Below, piece after piece: positions 1 through 11,859 of a stretch of DNA of 64,000 nucleotides. Source of the stretch: Acanthochlamys bracteata (lineage: Eukaryota; Streptophyta; Magnoliopsida; Pandanales; Velloziaceae); NCBI GenBank assembly GCA_019914995.1, contig CM034130.1, positions 5,890,001 through 5,954,000 on the forward strand, read 5' to 3'. The notes below the pieces were generated by a model that saw nothing but the letters and a program-made list of their open reading frames with translations, ran no database searches and was not told the origin of the DNA. Each line of letters starts with the position of its first letter. Position 1 is the stretch's first letter. The translations under genes were made by a program, and so were the position numbers.

Positions 1-2737
1 CAGGGCAGCTGTCGTTAGTTCGCCGGAGAAGAGCGCGTTGGGGACGCTGCAGCGCTTCTTTTACTCCCTCTGATGATTCTGGATCTAGGTAGGACGTCCA
101 ACGGATTCTGTTTTTGTTTCGTTTCACTTTTGTTTTGTGATGATTGTGTGTATTGAATTTTTTGTTATGCGGATGGGATAGTTTGTTCAAAAGTTTAGCT
201 GTTGTGATTTTGGATTGTTGGGACGGGGGGTTAATTGTTCAGTTGACGTTGAATTTATTGATTTAATTTCATAATTAGCTTGTCTTGATGCTCAGAGTCG
301 TTACGGTATAGGCTTGATGTACTGATGCTCGCATTTATTGTTTTCTTAATAATAATGCCTAAAGTCACAGTAGCTATTAATATTACTGGACTAACATGCT
401 TCTTAAAAAAACAAAAGCATGGTGTTCCTTCTAGTCCTAATTTGATTGAAATGAGCATGCGCATGCTCTTTCAGTAATTGTTGGAGATTCTCTGATTAAG
501 AGGAATTTGTTTGTGCAGAATTCTAGGATTTGTTGGAATAGATATTATAGTTAGTAGGAATGAATCTTGACATGAATATTATATTGGCAGCTTTTGCATC
601 ATTGAAGGACCAGAGACTGTGCAGGATTTTGTTCAAATGCAGCTGCAAGAGATCCAGGACAATATTAGGAGTCGCAGAAACAAAATATTTCTTCTTATGG
701 AAGAGGTAGTGAATAACTATCTCAGTTTTTAGAAATTTCTTCTGGTTAATGCCTTATGGTAACTGGACTGATCTTGTTACAATTTGCACTTGTGCTGTTT
801 GCAAAAAAATCATAGTTGCGCTTCTGACAATTTATGATGCTTGAATGACAAATCCTAGGTTAGGAGGCTTCGTGTGCAAGAACGTATCAAGGGTGCTGAA
901 TCCGTTGATAGAAATGGCGAGGCTAATGAGATGCCTGACATTCCCTCTACGATTCCTTTTCTCCCCCATGTGGTATTTATAATTTGTCTTCTTTAGCCTT
1001 GAAGAGCTGCGGCACTTCTTTGCACCTATCTGTTATTAATTGTTGTTGGTTTTCTCTTTCTTCATCAGACACCAAAGAGCCTAAAGAAACTTCACTTCAC
1101 ATCTTTCGCCTTCATATCAGGCATAATCATGTTTGGAGGGCTTCTTGCACCAGTTGTAAGTTTCTCGCCCTGCATATTAATGTTGCTTTTCTGTTTTCCA
1201 TCTGGTAAAAAGTTACCGTTTAGACACTTCTTTTCATAGTCAAGCTCCAAAGTAAAGATATTCTTGGATGTCCTATACCATTGATATCTGGGCAAGTATC
1301 TATACAAGATTTGTGTCTAAACAACTTTATGAAGGACCTAACAACCAGAAGGCTTTACTATAATACAAATATGGACGTTTACTTTTTTGGTAATAGACAA
1401 GCTCAAATGTTATGCCTCGAAAGCATAGCAGTCTGATGTAATGGTATCTCTTCGTGGGTGCACTGTTAATAGTTGTCAATAAAATGTCTAAACTATAAAC
1501 TTTTGCAAGACATCAATATTTTAACGCTGAAATCAGTCAAGATCAAGCCAAACTCTGATGTTTGTATAACCAACTTTATGACTGTAGTGTCATGCTTTCT
1601 TGATTTTCTTGCTGTTACTGACTTGCTTGACAAAACATCAGTACTCTCAGTTATACTGTTCATTATTTTTAAGATCAACAACAGATGATATTTTCATCTT
1701 CTTTTAATTTATAAAAGAGTTGTTGGTTCATCTTGAATGTTTGTAGCCAACGAGATGATTGAACAGAAATTGCATTCTTTTTCTCTAAAAGAAATGCAAG
1801 TGCCTTTGTTGCCCTTGTATGCTAATTTGTGCTGGTAATTACCTACTTCTCTGGAGATAGCTTATCTAGTTCTTTGATTTTAGCTAGCATTATCAGTTTA
1901 CCTGACAACACCTTTTTCCATGCAGCTTGAGCTGAAGTTAGGACTTGGTGGCACATCCTATGAAGATTTCATACGCCACTTGCATTTGCCTTTGCAATTA
2001 AGGTCATTGTACCTCATCTAAGCATGTTACTATTGTCTATGCATGAACAGAGCCATTTTTCTGACTAGAGCTTCTTGCTTCTAATTCAGTCAGGTTGATC
2101 CCATTGTTGCATCCTTCTCAGGAGGAGCAGTTGGTGTGATTTCAGCTTTGATGCTGGTTGAAATTAACAACGTAGAGAGGCAGGAGAAGAAGAGATGCAA
2201 GTATTGCCATGGCACTGGTACGTCTAAATATTTTCAGCTTAACCCATGCTCCAATTCCTTAAATTACTTGACGTACATACCCAAAAGATCCAGTGGGCTT
2301 CTTGGAAACTCATTGTCTCAATACAAGCTTGAAATTCGTAGGTGATAACTTTTTTATATCCTGGACAACAGGGTATCTAGCGTGTGCTCGGTGTTCTTCT
2401 ACTGGTGTATTTTTGAGCACGGAGCCTGTTTCCATATCAGGGGTCTGTGATTGTCCTTTGGAACCTCCTACTACTAAGAGATGTCCAAATTGTTCCAGTG
2501 CTGGGAAGGTATAGAATTTGGAAGATCTATAGTATCCTCTGCTTAAATTACTATGAATTGGATAATAAGTGTATAGAGTATGTCCATGTTGTGAGAAAAG
2601 GATGTATAGTTATTTATTCTGCCTTTGAACTTCTTAAAATGTTAGCTGATCAATTTCAGGTAATGTGTCCCACATGCCTGTGCACAGGAATGGTTATGGC
2701 AAGCGAACATGATCACCGAATCGATCCATTTGACTGA
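1..2737 (+). CDS. ORL: ORANGE-like chloroplast DnaJ-type zinc-finger protein (5' end outside window)
   Basis: Eight exons join in frame: <1-88, 591-705, 859-972, 1069-1155, 1926-2002, 2090-2217, 2372-2508 and 2660-2737. All introns are GT..AG. They give 273 residues plus stop; the start and most of the transit peptide lie left of the window. Residues 1-28 are Arg/Ser-rich, as in a transit peptide. Next come the family hallmark IEGPETVQDF and an Arg-rich helix (RSRRNK). Two membrane segments follow, near residues 118-134 and 164-185. Last are four CxxC repeats starting at residue 196 (CKYCHGTG, CARCSSTG, CPNCSSAG, CPTCLCTG), of which only the first keeps the full CxxCxGxG form. ORANGE proteins are plastid holdases that stabilise phytoene synthase and promote carotenoid build-up. 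The MEEV context LLMEEV and the ending DPFD fit the ORANGE-LIKE paralogue better than ORANGE as I recall them. No frame damage is seen, so it is probably functional. Confidence 0.93.
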
Positions 2738-3710
2738 AAAGTAAAAAGGATTTCATGGTGGCGACAAGGGTTCTTTTCCATATTGCTATAGCTTTTGATG
2801 GTAGCATATTTACTGGACAAAAATGAGGATCAATGTTTTTGATCAAGAGTAGTAGTAGTAGAGAGAGAGAGAGATTGTTTGTGGTAGGATGATACGTCAA
2901 AACTACAAACCACTTAGTCTGGCAATCTAAAATTTTTATGTTCATGTAACTCATGATATAAACGCGGAGCACTGTCTATATATATATATATATATTTATA
3001 GGGTAAATTGAGAAGACATCTCTACTATTCAGGTATATTCCCAAGTGATGAGTTGGGTCATGTTTTCATTGAGGATGTCTTTGTCATCTATGTGCATTCG
3101 TCACCAAATTCTTGTTCTAGTTGCTATTAAAGTAGTTCCAACAGAAGTCGGTTTCTATCTCTTGCGCTAAGGGTTTGTTCTTTTGCCAATGCAAGTCACT
3201 TTCATCGTAATACAAGTCAGTTCTTCTGTTCTTTTTAAAATTAGAACTCATTTAAATATACAAGTCACTTTTTATAATAAAAAATTATTAGTTTTAATTT
3301 CATTTTTTTTCACTTTAATTTTTTTTATCCTCTCGGTTCCGTGCGAGCTCTCCAGCATCGGCTTTCGCTATCTCTCTCCGGCATCGATTTTTCAATAGAT
3401 CTTTTCGATGCCGGCTTTCGCTAGATCTCTCTTTTTAGTTTTCACCAGACCGATTTATTGTTTTACCGGATCTACTGCTCAAAGCTAAGATCTACTTGTA
3501 GGAAAGATTTTTGAAGAATTTCGAAGTAGAGAATTTGTTTTGAGAGCAAAGTTAGGTAAGGATCTGAGAATCTTTTTTTTTTTTAAAGTTGTTTGTTGAT
3601 TATTTTTGTTGATCTGTATGGATCTATGTTGAAATAGTGTGACCTACTTCTTTGAGATATGATTTTGTGAATGAATTTTGAAAATTTCGAAGCAGATAAT
3701 TTATTTCTAT
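2738..3710. other. 3' flank of the ORANGE-like gene, then unassigned sequence
   Basis: The first ~240 bases after the stop are probably 3' UTR. They hold a short GA run near 2860-2873 and a TA microsatellite near 2977-2996. From about 3180 the sequence has short internal repeats: AAGTCACTTT-like stretches near 3193 and 3263, and GCTTTCGCTA(T/G) near 3360 and 3412. No coding signature is recognisable. It may be flanking or leader sequence of the decayed copia element that starts at about 3710, but no LTR could be matched. Confidence 0.5.
2977..2996. repeat. TA dinucleotide microsatellite
   Basis: Uninterrupted TA repeat in the 3' flank of the ORANGE-like gene. Confidence 0.9.
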
Positions 3711-6030
3711 TTTAGATACTTTAGATGAAGCTTTTAATGCTTCCAAAGTTTACTAAACTAGGTTTAAAAACCAAATAGAAAGGAAAGCTAAAGTTCTTAC
3801 AAGTGATAGAGGTGGTAAATATTTTTCAAATGAGTTCAATTTTTTCTTTGAACAACATAGAATCATATATCAATGTTCATCACCTCATAGACCTGAACAA
3901 AATGGTTAGGCAGAACCGAATAATCAAACCTTTCTAGAAATGGTTAATGTTGAGTTGTTAAATATTAAATTACCATTTAATTTATGGGGTGAAGTTTTTC
4001 TTACTGCATGTAATATTTTGAACAGAATTCTATGAAAAAATAAACAAAATCTTTCCATATGAGTTATGGAAGAGAAGAAAGGCCAAATATTGGTTATTTT
4101 AAACTATGAGATTGTCTTGCATATTACAAGAACGCTGATTTTAAATGGGATTGTCTTGCATATTACAAGAACGATGATTTTAAAAGGACCAAGTGAGACC
4201 TAAAGGGATAACATGTGCTTTTGTAAGATATTCTACAAATAGCATAGCATATTTGAGATGTGGAGCTCTTTGAGAATTTATTAACTTCTAAAAATAAATC
4301 TCAAACTACTATTAATAGATAATCTGAATGTGAGACTCCTATGATGGATGATCATTTATGGAGAAATCTCCAAAGGTTGTTGAACAACCTAGTGAACTTC
4401 GAAAAAGCAAAAGAATTAGGATCAGATTAGGTTGATTCTCAACTTATTTTTTTTTTTACATGGTAGAAGGAAATAGAGAGAAAATCATAAAATAATTCCT
4501 ATTGTTCTTCAAATTAAAGATGATCTAAAACTTAAAAGTCATGTCTTTAAGAGATTCTGTCTTTCGTAAGGATCCAATAAACGATGAAATTGGATTCTAT
4601 TATGTCAAACCATACTTGGAAACTTATTGATTTACCTTCGGGTTCTAAACCTGTTGGTTGCTAATAAGTGCTTAGAAGAAAATATCATACTGATTGTACT
4701 CGTCACACATTTAAAGCGAGATTAGTAGTCAAGAGTTTTAAATAAAAAGAAAGAATTGATTATTTTGATACATATGCTTCTGTGGTAAGAATAACTTCAA
4801 CTAGAATTTTGTTTTCTTTAACATCGATTTATGATCTTTATGTTCATCAAATGGATGTAAAAATAGCATTCGTGAATGGTGATTTCAATGAGGAGGTATA
4901 TATAGATCAGCCGAAAGGGTTTGTTTTATCTGAAAATGAACAAAAAATACGTAAATTTATTCAATCATTGTATTATTTAAAGCAAACTCTAAAATGGTAT
5001 GAAAAATTATGCTGGTCTTTCTAATTATTTTATACATAACATTCGTGATAAATATTTGTGTACTAAGGTGTGCAAAGAATATATCATTTTTATTTGTCTT
5101 TATGTAGATGACATGCTAATTGTGAGCAATGACATGAAAGGCATAATTGAAACAAAGAGGTTTCTATCTTCCATAGTTAGAATAAAAGGTTTTGGACAAG
5201 TGGATATCATCCTAGGTATCAAAATATCAAAAGATTGTGGTGGTTATCTACTTAGCCAATCCTAATATATAAAGGAAGTATTAAACAAATTTTATCCTTG
5301 AAAATTAAAGAGGCTAATACGCCCGCTGATTCAAGTATAAAACTTGCTAGAATGATGGAAGAGCAACTGCACAACTTGAGTATGCAAGTGCTATTGAAAG
5401 TTTAATATATGCAATGCAATGTATAAGATCAGATATTGCTTTACAATTAGTAAATTAAGCAGATTTACTAGCAATTCAAATGTTGAACATTGGAAGACCA
5501 TTGCTACAGTTCTTAGTTATCTTATAAAAACTAAAAATCAAAATTTACAATATTTAAAATTTCCTACTATCTTGTAAGGGTATACAGAGGCTAGAAATCT
5601 ACCTCAATTGGGTGTTTACTCTTGGAGGAATTGCAATTTCTTGAAAATTTAAAAAAAAAATGCATTACACACACAACTATAGAATCAGAATTTGTTGATT
5701 TGACAGAAACAGAAAAAGAAGCCGAGTGACTTCGGAATCTTCGTGTAGAAATTTCTATAACTAAAGATATAACTTTTATATCTATTTATTATGATAGTCA
5801 AACTACTTCAACTCGAGCATACAGTGACGTATAGAATGGAAAGTCTAGACATATTAGTCTAAAACATCATTATGTGAGAAAATTAATTAAGGGTGGAATT
5901 ATTTCTCTAACATTTGTAAGGTCTAGTCAAAGCTTGGGATCCTTTCACTAAGCCTTTTACAAGAGAGTTAATAAGAAGGACATTGAGAAGGATGGTACTA
6001 AAACTCCTTAATTAAAGTCCACCAATAATG
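3710..6030 (+). pseudogene. Decayed Ty1/copia pol (integrase, reverse transcriptase, RNase H)
   Basis: Fragments of a copia polyprotein lie in the usual order but carry many stops and frame changes. Integrase: the SDRGGKYF motif near 3820 (catalytic Asp) and PEQNG followed by a stop near 3895; the catalytic Glu context is AEPNNQT, so the Glu is retained but the ERKN context is lost. Reverse transcriptase: QMDVKIAFVNGDFNEEVYI at 4850-4910 and the YVDD active site near 5102. RNase H: ESEFVDL near 5685, then SLKHHYVR near 5860 and a broken ADIFTK-type ending near 5940. gag, protease and the 5' LTR are absent, so the copy is 5'-truncated. It is on the same strand as the ORANGE-like gene and about 1 kb downstream of it. 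Dead copy. Confidence 0.9.
4110..4184 (+). repeat. 39-bp tandem duplication inside the copia integrase relic
   Basis: The segment beginning GATTGTCTTGCATATTACAA occurs at 4110-4145 and again at 4149-4184, a 39-base period with one or two differences. It repeats in frame the conserved 'DCLAYYKNADFK' stretch downstream of the integrase core. It is a simple replication-slippage duplication in a dead element. Confidence 0.85.
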
Positions 6031-6562
6031 GCAATCTAATCTAAAACTAGAAAATGACTAGTAAGAGGTTTAATGGAAAAAATAAGTTATTAATATGTGG
6101 ATAGTTTCAGCACTACATAGTAAATAAAGTCTTATCAAAGATAAACAGTGCTGGTTGTTACAGTTTAAGAGATAAGTGTTTGAACTTTTAACGAGGTTCA
6201 GTCAATTATGATAAGTATCTTAATTTAACATAGATGTTTGAAGAACTTCACCTATGTAAACTTAGAGGTGGTGCCGCCTTAAATGAAATTTAGAGTTTAT
6301 CTCAATAAAGATCATGAAACAGAATGTGCACATATCCGCTAAAAGTGCTAAGCAAGTTTGACGTGGAAAGCAAAGAATAGATTAATGATCATATGTGTTG
6401 TTTCACTGTATTCTGTCAAAAGAAATAATTGGTTCAAAGTCTTCTACTGCTTGGGAGACACTTTATGGTACTTATACTAAGGTTTGGTTTATATCGAAAG
6501 ATACCTTACTTTATACATAAACATTTTAATTTTCTGATTGAAGTTTATTTGATATTTACACA

Positions 6563-6572
6563 AGTGGGAGAT
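6563..6572 (+). other. Polypurine tract of the decayed copia element
   Basis: AGTGGGAGAT lies directly before TGTTGGAATT, the usual copia tract and LTR start. It would prime plus-strand DNA synthesis. Confidence 0.75.
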
Positions 6573-6959
6573 TGTTGGAATTATTTAAATATAAAATAAA
6601 TAAATAACGGTTTGATAATTATTTTGAAGGATGGTTATTTTCTTTTGAAAGAAGTATTTTGAATTAGTGGCTGAAATTCATTTGGTACTTTTTTGTATGG
6701 TTGTTATTGATAGTGATATGTATGAAAGAGTGTTTTGAAATATTGTTAAATCATTATATAAATGAGAAATGTTCTTCAAAATTTAAGTGTGAGAGTTTTT
6801 TACTCTTGCTTTGTGCAAGATTTCTAAAGAAGGCTTGTCATATCCTAAAGCGATTTGCATTGAGATACCCAAAAAGCAATCTTTGAGAGGATGCAAATAA
6901 TATTTTAAGGAAACATATCATATACGTGTTTCAAATCTCCATTCTTAGTGTTTCTAATA
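6573..6959 (+). repeat. 3' LTR of the decayed copia element
   Basis: It starts TGTTGGAATT right after the polypurine tract. The end is placed at TTCTAATA by analogy with a TTCCAACA-type LTR end, so the right border is approximate. No 5' partner was found in the window, and no target duplication could be tested. Confidence 0.55.
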
Positions 6960-7149
6960 TTTTTTGGACAATAGCTTCTGCAATGGCTGTATTTTTAATG
7001 TCTATGACAGAGTCTAGCTATGCTTTTCGGGGCAAACTTGTATTTAAAAAATGAATTTATACTGCTTGCAAAACCACCATGTTACTCTGCATTTGATGTA
7101 CTATGGATTAGTTGTTTAGAACGTTGCCTCAAAATATTTTTTATATCTA
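6960..7149. other. Unassigned spacer
   Basis: Short AT-rich spacer between the copia 3' LTR and the hAT element. No coding or repeat signal seen. Confidence 0.4.
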
Positions 7150-7603
7150 TATACTGTTAGAGATGAAAATATGGGCCGGGCCATTCAGTCCGGCACAAGG
7201 ACCTGGCTGGCCCGCCCGCCCAGCATTGTTCTGTTGACCGGTCAATGTTGACTTTGACCTGGTCAATATTGATCGTTGACTAGATCAAAAAACTAAATTA
7301 GTTTCTGTCATGCTGACATCAGCATGACCGTTGGAGTGGCAGCCAACGGTGGTTTTACCGTTGGCTGGCTGCAACGTTAAGAATTTTTTTTTTTAAATTC
7401 AACTTTTCAACTATAAATACATCATATTCTCATTCATTTTTCACACATCTTTCTCAAATCTCATTTTCATTCTACTCAATCTTACACAAAATTATAAAAA
7501 TAATTTTTTCTTACTTTATTTTTTAAATTTACATTTCTTTAATTCTCAAAATTTTAGTTGTTATTTCAAATGGATCCAAAATTTTCGTGCCATTAATCTT
7601 GAT

Positions 7604-8341
7604 ATGGATGACTATGCAATGGACGATCAGAATTTGAAGGAAATAGATGTTGCCCGTATGAAGAAAGGAGATAATATTCTTCCAACACAAAGAAGAAGTT
7701 TTCATCAAAGATGTAACGAAATTCCTCCAATTCCAAGTGTTGGAAGTAGTTCAGCTTTAGGATCGACATCGACAACAACAAAACGTTCAAAAGTCACAAC
7801 TTCTGAAGCCTGGAACTATTTCACTGCCGAATATACAGTGCTAAGTGATGGTACTCAATCAAAAACGGTGAAATGTAAGTTTTGCAATAAACTTTGAACT
7901 GTTAATCCTAATGCAGGTACCCGACATTCAATTGCAAATAACTAATGCTCATAACAAATTGTATGAAGTTTATGATCTTTATGAAGTTAGGTTTGGTAAT
8001 CTGCGAAATCAACAACAACAAGCGGCACCGGCACAAACTCATCAAAGTAAGAAGAAAAAACGATCAATTGGTCTTTGATCTCCATCAAGTCTGGCTCAAA
8101 TTCAACACCATCTTCAACTTCAAGCAGCATGCAATCTTCTTCTGACTTGAACAAATATTTTCAAGGCGATACTGTCATTGTAGAAGATTTTAATATTTTG
8201 AACTGGTGGAAGATACATTCAACAAGATATCAAGTACTTTCTCAACTAGCACGTGATATTTTGACTATTCCTGTTTCAACGGTGTCTTCAGAATCGGCAT
8301 TTAGTACAGTCGGAAGGATAATTGAAGAACGCAGAATATAA
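7604..8341 (+). pseudogene. hAT transposase remnant: BED zinc finger plus C-terminal dimerisation domain
   Basis: The reading frame 7604-7897 carries an N-terminal segment ending in a BED-type zinc finger: W..F.AEY near 7811 and KCKFCNKL near 7873. A stop follows, and the frame shifts at GTRHSI near 7916, where the zinc-binding His would be. The frame 8075-8341 carries the hAT dimerisation domain, with the sequence ILNWWK near 8200, LARDILTIPVSTVSSESAFS near 8248, then GRIIEERR. The whole catalytic RNase H-like core between the two parts is missing (replaced by about 150 bases), so no transposase can be made. It lies wholly inside the hAT inverted repeats. Confidence 0.9.
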
Positions 8342-8616
8342 CTTACTAGTGAGATGGTTAAAGTGTTAACTTGTTTGAAAGATTGAGAACTTGCAGTCAA
8401 AAGAATGCAACATACAACTCAAAATGAAAACTCTAATTATATACATATTACAAATTTGTAATAATTTTTTTATATTTAATAATAATTTTTAAAGTTATTT
8501 TTTAAGCTTTTTATATTTAGTAATAATTTTTAAGATTATTTTCAATTTTCTATATTTAATAATATTTTTAAATATTATTTAAATTTATTATTTTAAAAAT
8601 AAATATATAACAGGTT

Positions 8617-8632
8617 GGCGGGCCGGCCCGCC
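8617..8632. repeat. 16-bp perfect palindrome near the hAT right end
   Basis: GGCGGGCCGGCCCGCC reads the same on both strands and stands out in very AT-rich sequence. The left end has a related GC-rich cluster at 7172-7215 (GGGCCGGGCC and CCCGCCCGCCC). Such subterminal GC motifs are candidate transposase binding sites. Confidence 0.8.
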
Positions 8633-8656
8633 TGTTTTTGCACCTCTACATATTGC

Positions 8657-9109
8657 CACAGGTTTATTTATTTCAAAAAAATTGCTATATAGCCGACTGA
8701 TTGGAAGTGGTTTTCTTTTGGATGACAACAATAGAGGATCATATATTTTCTTCCTTATGGCCATGTTTGACTTGTCTTTTTACTTCTTTTCATTTTAATT
8801 ATTTATTTTATATTTTTTAATAAAATTTTATAATAATTTATAAAATTTATCTTAAAAATAAAAATTTTAGAATTTTTTTTGATCGTGAGTATTTTTATTT
8901 CTTTTAAGATAAATAAAATTTACATTCTAATATTTTTCTTTTAAGAAATTTATTTTTAAAAAGTACTCTTAAATATTCCCTTTAATGTATTCGATGCCGT
9001 ATTGATTTAGCAATTTGTTTTCTTTGCTCGCTATCTTCAATGCTTCCCAGCTTTAGCATTTAGTTTGTTATGATTGTTTCAATCATATCTGTTACCTTAC
9101 GTAGTATAT
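8657..9109. other. AT-rich spacer without recognisable genes
   Basis: Sequence between the hAT and the solo LTR. 8790-8970 is almost pure A/T with loosely self-complementary stretches (AAATTTATCTTAAAAATAAA and, opposite, TTTCTTTTAAGATAAATAAA), which could be a small AT-rich MITE. Ends could not be defined. Confidence 0.4.
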
Positions 9110-9114
9110 ATTTT

Positions 9115-11188
9115 TGTCGGAGAATCTGCAAGATTAACTGAAAAGAGTAGGGATGAATTGAGTTGATAATTAAAAATTTTTATTCAACAAAAGTTCCTAC
9201 AGGCGTCTGGCAGTCAGCCGGTTATATGTATGATAAATCATGCAAACAGAAGATAAGCACAACACGTACTGCAGTAAGACAGTTTAAGGATAAATAAGAG
9301 CTACTCGAGATTTATGTGGTTCGGCAAACCTTTTTGTCTACATCCACGGATGCTCTATTATAAGAGTTGAAGCTTTATTAACCTTTTAACAAATTACACA
9401 CATCAATAGCAAAGTGTTTCACTAACCACACTTGCTCTTTTATGGGTTTTCTTAAACCACACAATCCTTTCACAGCCGACTGGACACACACATTCTCCTA
9501 TCTAAATAGCTGGCTTTGTTACAATGTCAGTGAACACCTACCAGCCTCCAACAGAGCTCCTCCTGTAAGTCCTCTCAGCACTTCCCCACTAGTTTATAGA
9601 AATTTAAAGTGCAAGGTTAAGCACATAATCAATCTCAAAAGAGAAAAAAACTTAAAATAAGCAAGTTGATATGATCAAATGAGCTGCCAAAAAATGTTCA
9701 CTAAATGATCAACAATAATGAGAACTCTTTGCTTTGAGAAATTAAGTGTAATTCTTTTTCTCTCTTCAGTATAGTTCTCTATTCTCCTTTTTTTTTGTTT
9801 CTGTTCCGCAGCTCTTTTTTTTCTTATATTGTCTATCTTTGAAGGAGGCTACCCCTTCTTTCCGTTGGAGTCTTATGATCAGTGACAAACTTTAAGGTTG
9901 AGAAGAAGATATGTCTAGTAGTTAACTTGCTGCCTCATTTATTTTAGCCAATTTAAGGCAAGCTTTCCATTAGTATTAATTGCAAGGAGAATGAAATTCA
10001 AAGCTCCAGCCTGACCATAACCTACTTGCTTTATCTTAGTTGTCTTCCTTTCAGTTTCTCCAGCAGAGTTGGCTTCTGCAAGTATGTGGACCCTAACAAT
10101 TTATTTCTTATTTGCTTACTTGAGCTGAGTTGGATGGTGACTCTCTTAGTGAATCTATTGATCTGCTGAAGTTCTTCCCATAGGCAGGTGAAGCTCTTGA
10201 GTTGTTTTGAGTTCTACAGCTTGCTGTTCACCTTCATGACTCTCAGCTTAGTACTCCAAATCGTTCTTCCATAGAATATACTTAACAATTTCTTTCTTAT
10301 AGCTCACTGTAATGCATTATTATATGACTGCAACTTACTTGTGAATGATGTAGACAATCTTTTCTTATTGCTTGATCAGCGAACTCTTCATATATGAAAA
10401 CTAAAATATGAATCTTACACTCATGTTTGTGCTGTCAGTGAGTATGGTTCTGATAGGTAATTTGCTATGCATTCTTGATCTCTTATTCTTGTGATTTTTT
10501 ATGGTTCTTGATATGGATTTGCAACTAGTATGTTCCTTAGTGAATCTTCAAATTTTGGCTTCAAAAAGATGAAAAAATCTTAATCAAACTGCATCTAAAA
10601 GTTGGCTCAGTATTTCTACTACTCATTGTTCTACAACTCATTTTCTATGTTTTCTTTCAGTATTTCACAATTTTTCTAGACTTGTGTTGATCATGATTTG
10701 ATATTCTATTAGATCAATTTTGTAGTGTGTATGTTGCTCTTACTTAGACAAAAAGTTGGAAGCAAGATGAAAGCAATAACATGCTTGAATTTATCTCTGA
10801 AAGGTGTAAGTTGATCATGATGGCTCGGGTTAGCTGCTTGGTGCATTCAGTAGTGAGACAACAATTAGGTATCTGGCTGTCTTCTGTAGGATTGTTCTGT
10901 TTTACCAATGCTTTGTTTCTGTATATATATAGCAATATGGCAGCAAGCTGTCAAGTGACTGTATGCTCATCTTTCTGTGTGATCTATGTTCTGTGGCTAC
11001 TATTCATGTGCCTCTGAAGGAATGCTGCATATATATAGCAAGCAAATAGTTAGCTGTTAGGTGGCTATCTATAGATGAGACTTCTCTTTGTGATGATCTG
11101 TATATCTTCAGTTCAAACTATTAGTTCATTCTAATTCATAAACCATATAATTATTGTTATAATCAAAATCAACCTTAGAGTTCTAATA
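9115..11188 (-). repeat. Solo LTR of a Sirevirus-like copia family
   Basis: Read on the + strand it starts TGTCGGAGAATCTGCAAGAT and ends near GTTCTAATA. It is collinear with the LTRs of the complete element at 23969-34572. Shared landmarks include CTGCAAGATTAACT at the start, GTGGTTCGGCAAACC near 9317, the CTACATCC..GCTCTAT stretch after it, and TTATTGTTATAATCAAAATC before the end. ATTTT occurs immediately on both sides (9110-9114 and 11189-11193), a perfect 5-bp target duplication. No internal region remains, so the copy is a product of LTR-LTR recombination. At 2.07 kb it is longer than the intact LTRs (1.55 kb). The LTR's own transcription direction would be leftward. Confidence 0.88.
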
Positions 11189-11193
11189 ATTTT

Positions 11194-11850
11194 TTAGAGT
11201 GACATTGCTATCTTTTGCTTGTCGCCTTCGTTTGGAATGCGTCACTTCTTAGGTGGTCTTAAGTGAAAGGCGCCCACATGTGCCTGACATAAAACAAGTA
11301 AAGATGTGTAAGTAAAGCTTTTTCTATATATATGCCTCAATCATTAGTAGCATCCTAGCTCTGCTTCTTTATGATTTTAAAAGCCACGTTGTAGTGTACG
11401 ATATAAAGCCTCCTTAGATGGTTGTATTGCCTAATTGCGTTCTTTTCAGTTTTTAACTAGCTCCATTTTATTGTTTCTTTTCCAAATATAGTCGACAAGA
11501 TTTATTGTTAAATTCAGATATATGGTATGTTCAAATTCTATGTTTTCTTTGTCAAGAGCCTAGAGCACAAATAGCCTTGTGTGCTTGTTGTTATTGCATA
11601 GTTCACTTGTCGCTGCTAAAGGCTGGAATCTATTGTACTTTTGTGATCATTCTCCAAAACGCTGATGATTAACATCTCTTTATCTCATTCAGGAATTCTA
11701 CGTTACATCAAAGATGGTCTACCATAGTAAGATTTACATCTAGCTTAATTAGTATTTCCAGAATAGTCTCATATATACATAAATAACTATTAGAATATCG
11801 GAATCGGTTGTTTCTTTATCTTCAGACTTTTAAACAGTACTGCTTTTAGT
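11194..11850. other. Unassigned intergenic sequence
   Basis: Sequence between the solo LTR and the gag relic. It has no frame with a known domain. It contains a T-rich, intron-like composition and short TATATA runs. Confidence 0.4.
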
Positions 11851-11859
11851 TTAACAGGA

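Larger units (their letters stand above)
7158..8648 (+). mobile_element. Internally deleted hAT DNA transposon
   Basis: The left end reads TAGAGATGAAAATATGGGCC. The right end, read inward on the other strand, starts TAGAGGTGCAAAAACAGGCG. These are hAT-type terminal inverted repeats with decay. The flanking 8-bp sequences are TATACTGT (7150-7157) and CATATTGC (8649-8656), five of eight identical, as expected of an old hAT duplication. At 1.49 kb the element keeps only the two ends of a transposase gene. A 16-bp GC palindrome sits just inside the right end. It is non-autonomous. Confidence 0.88.
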
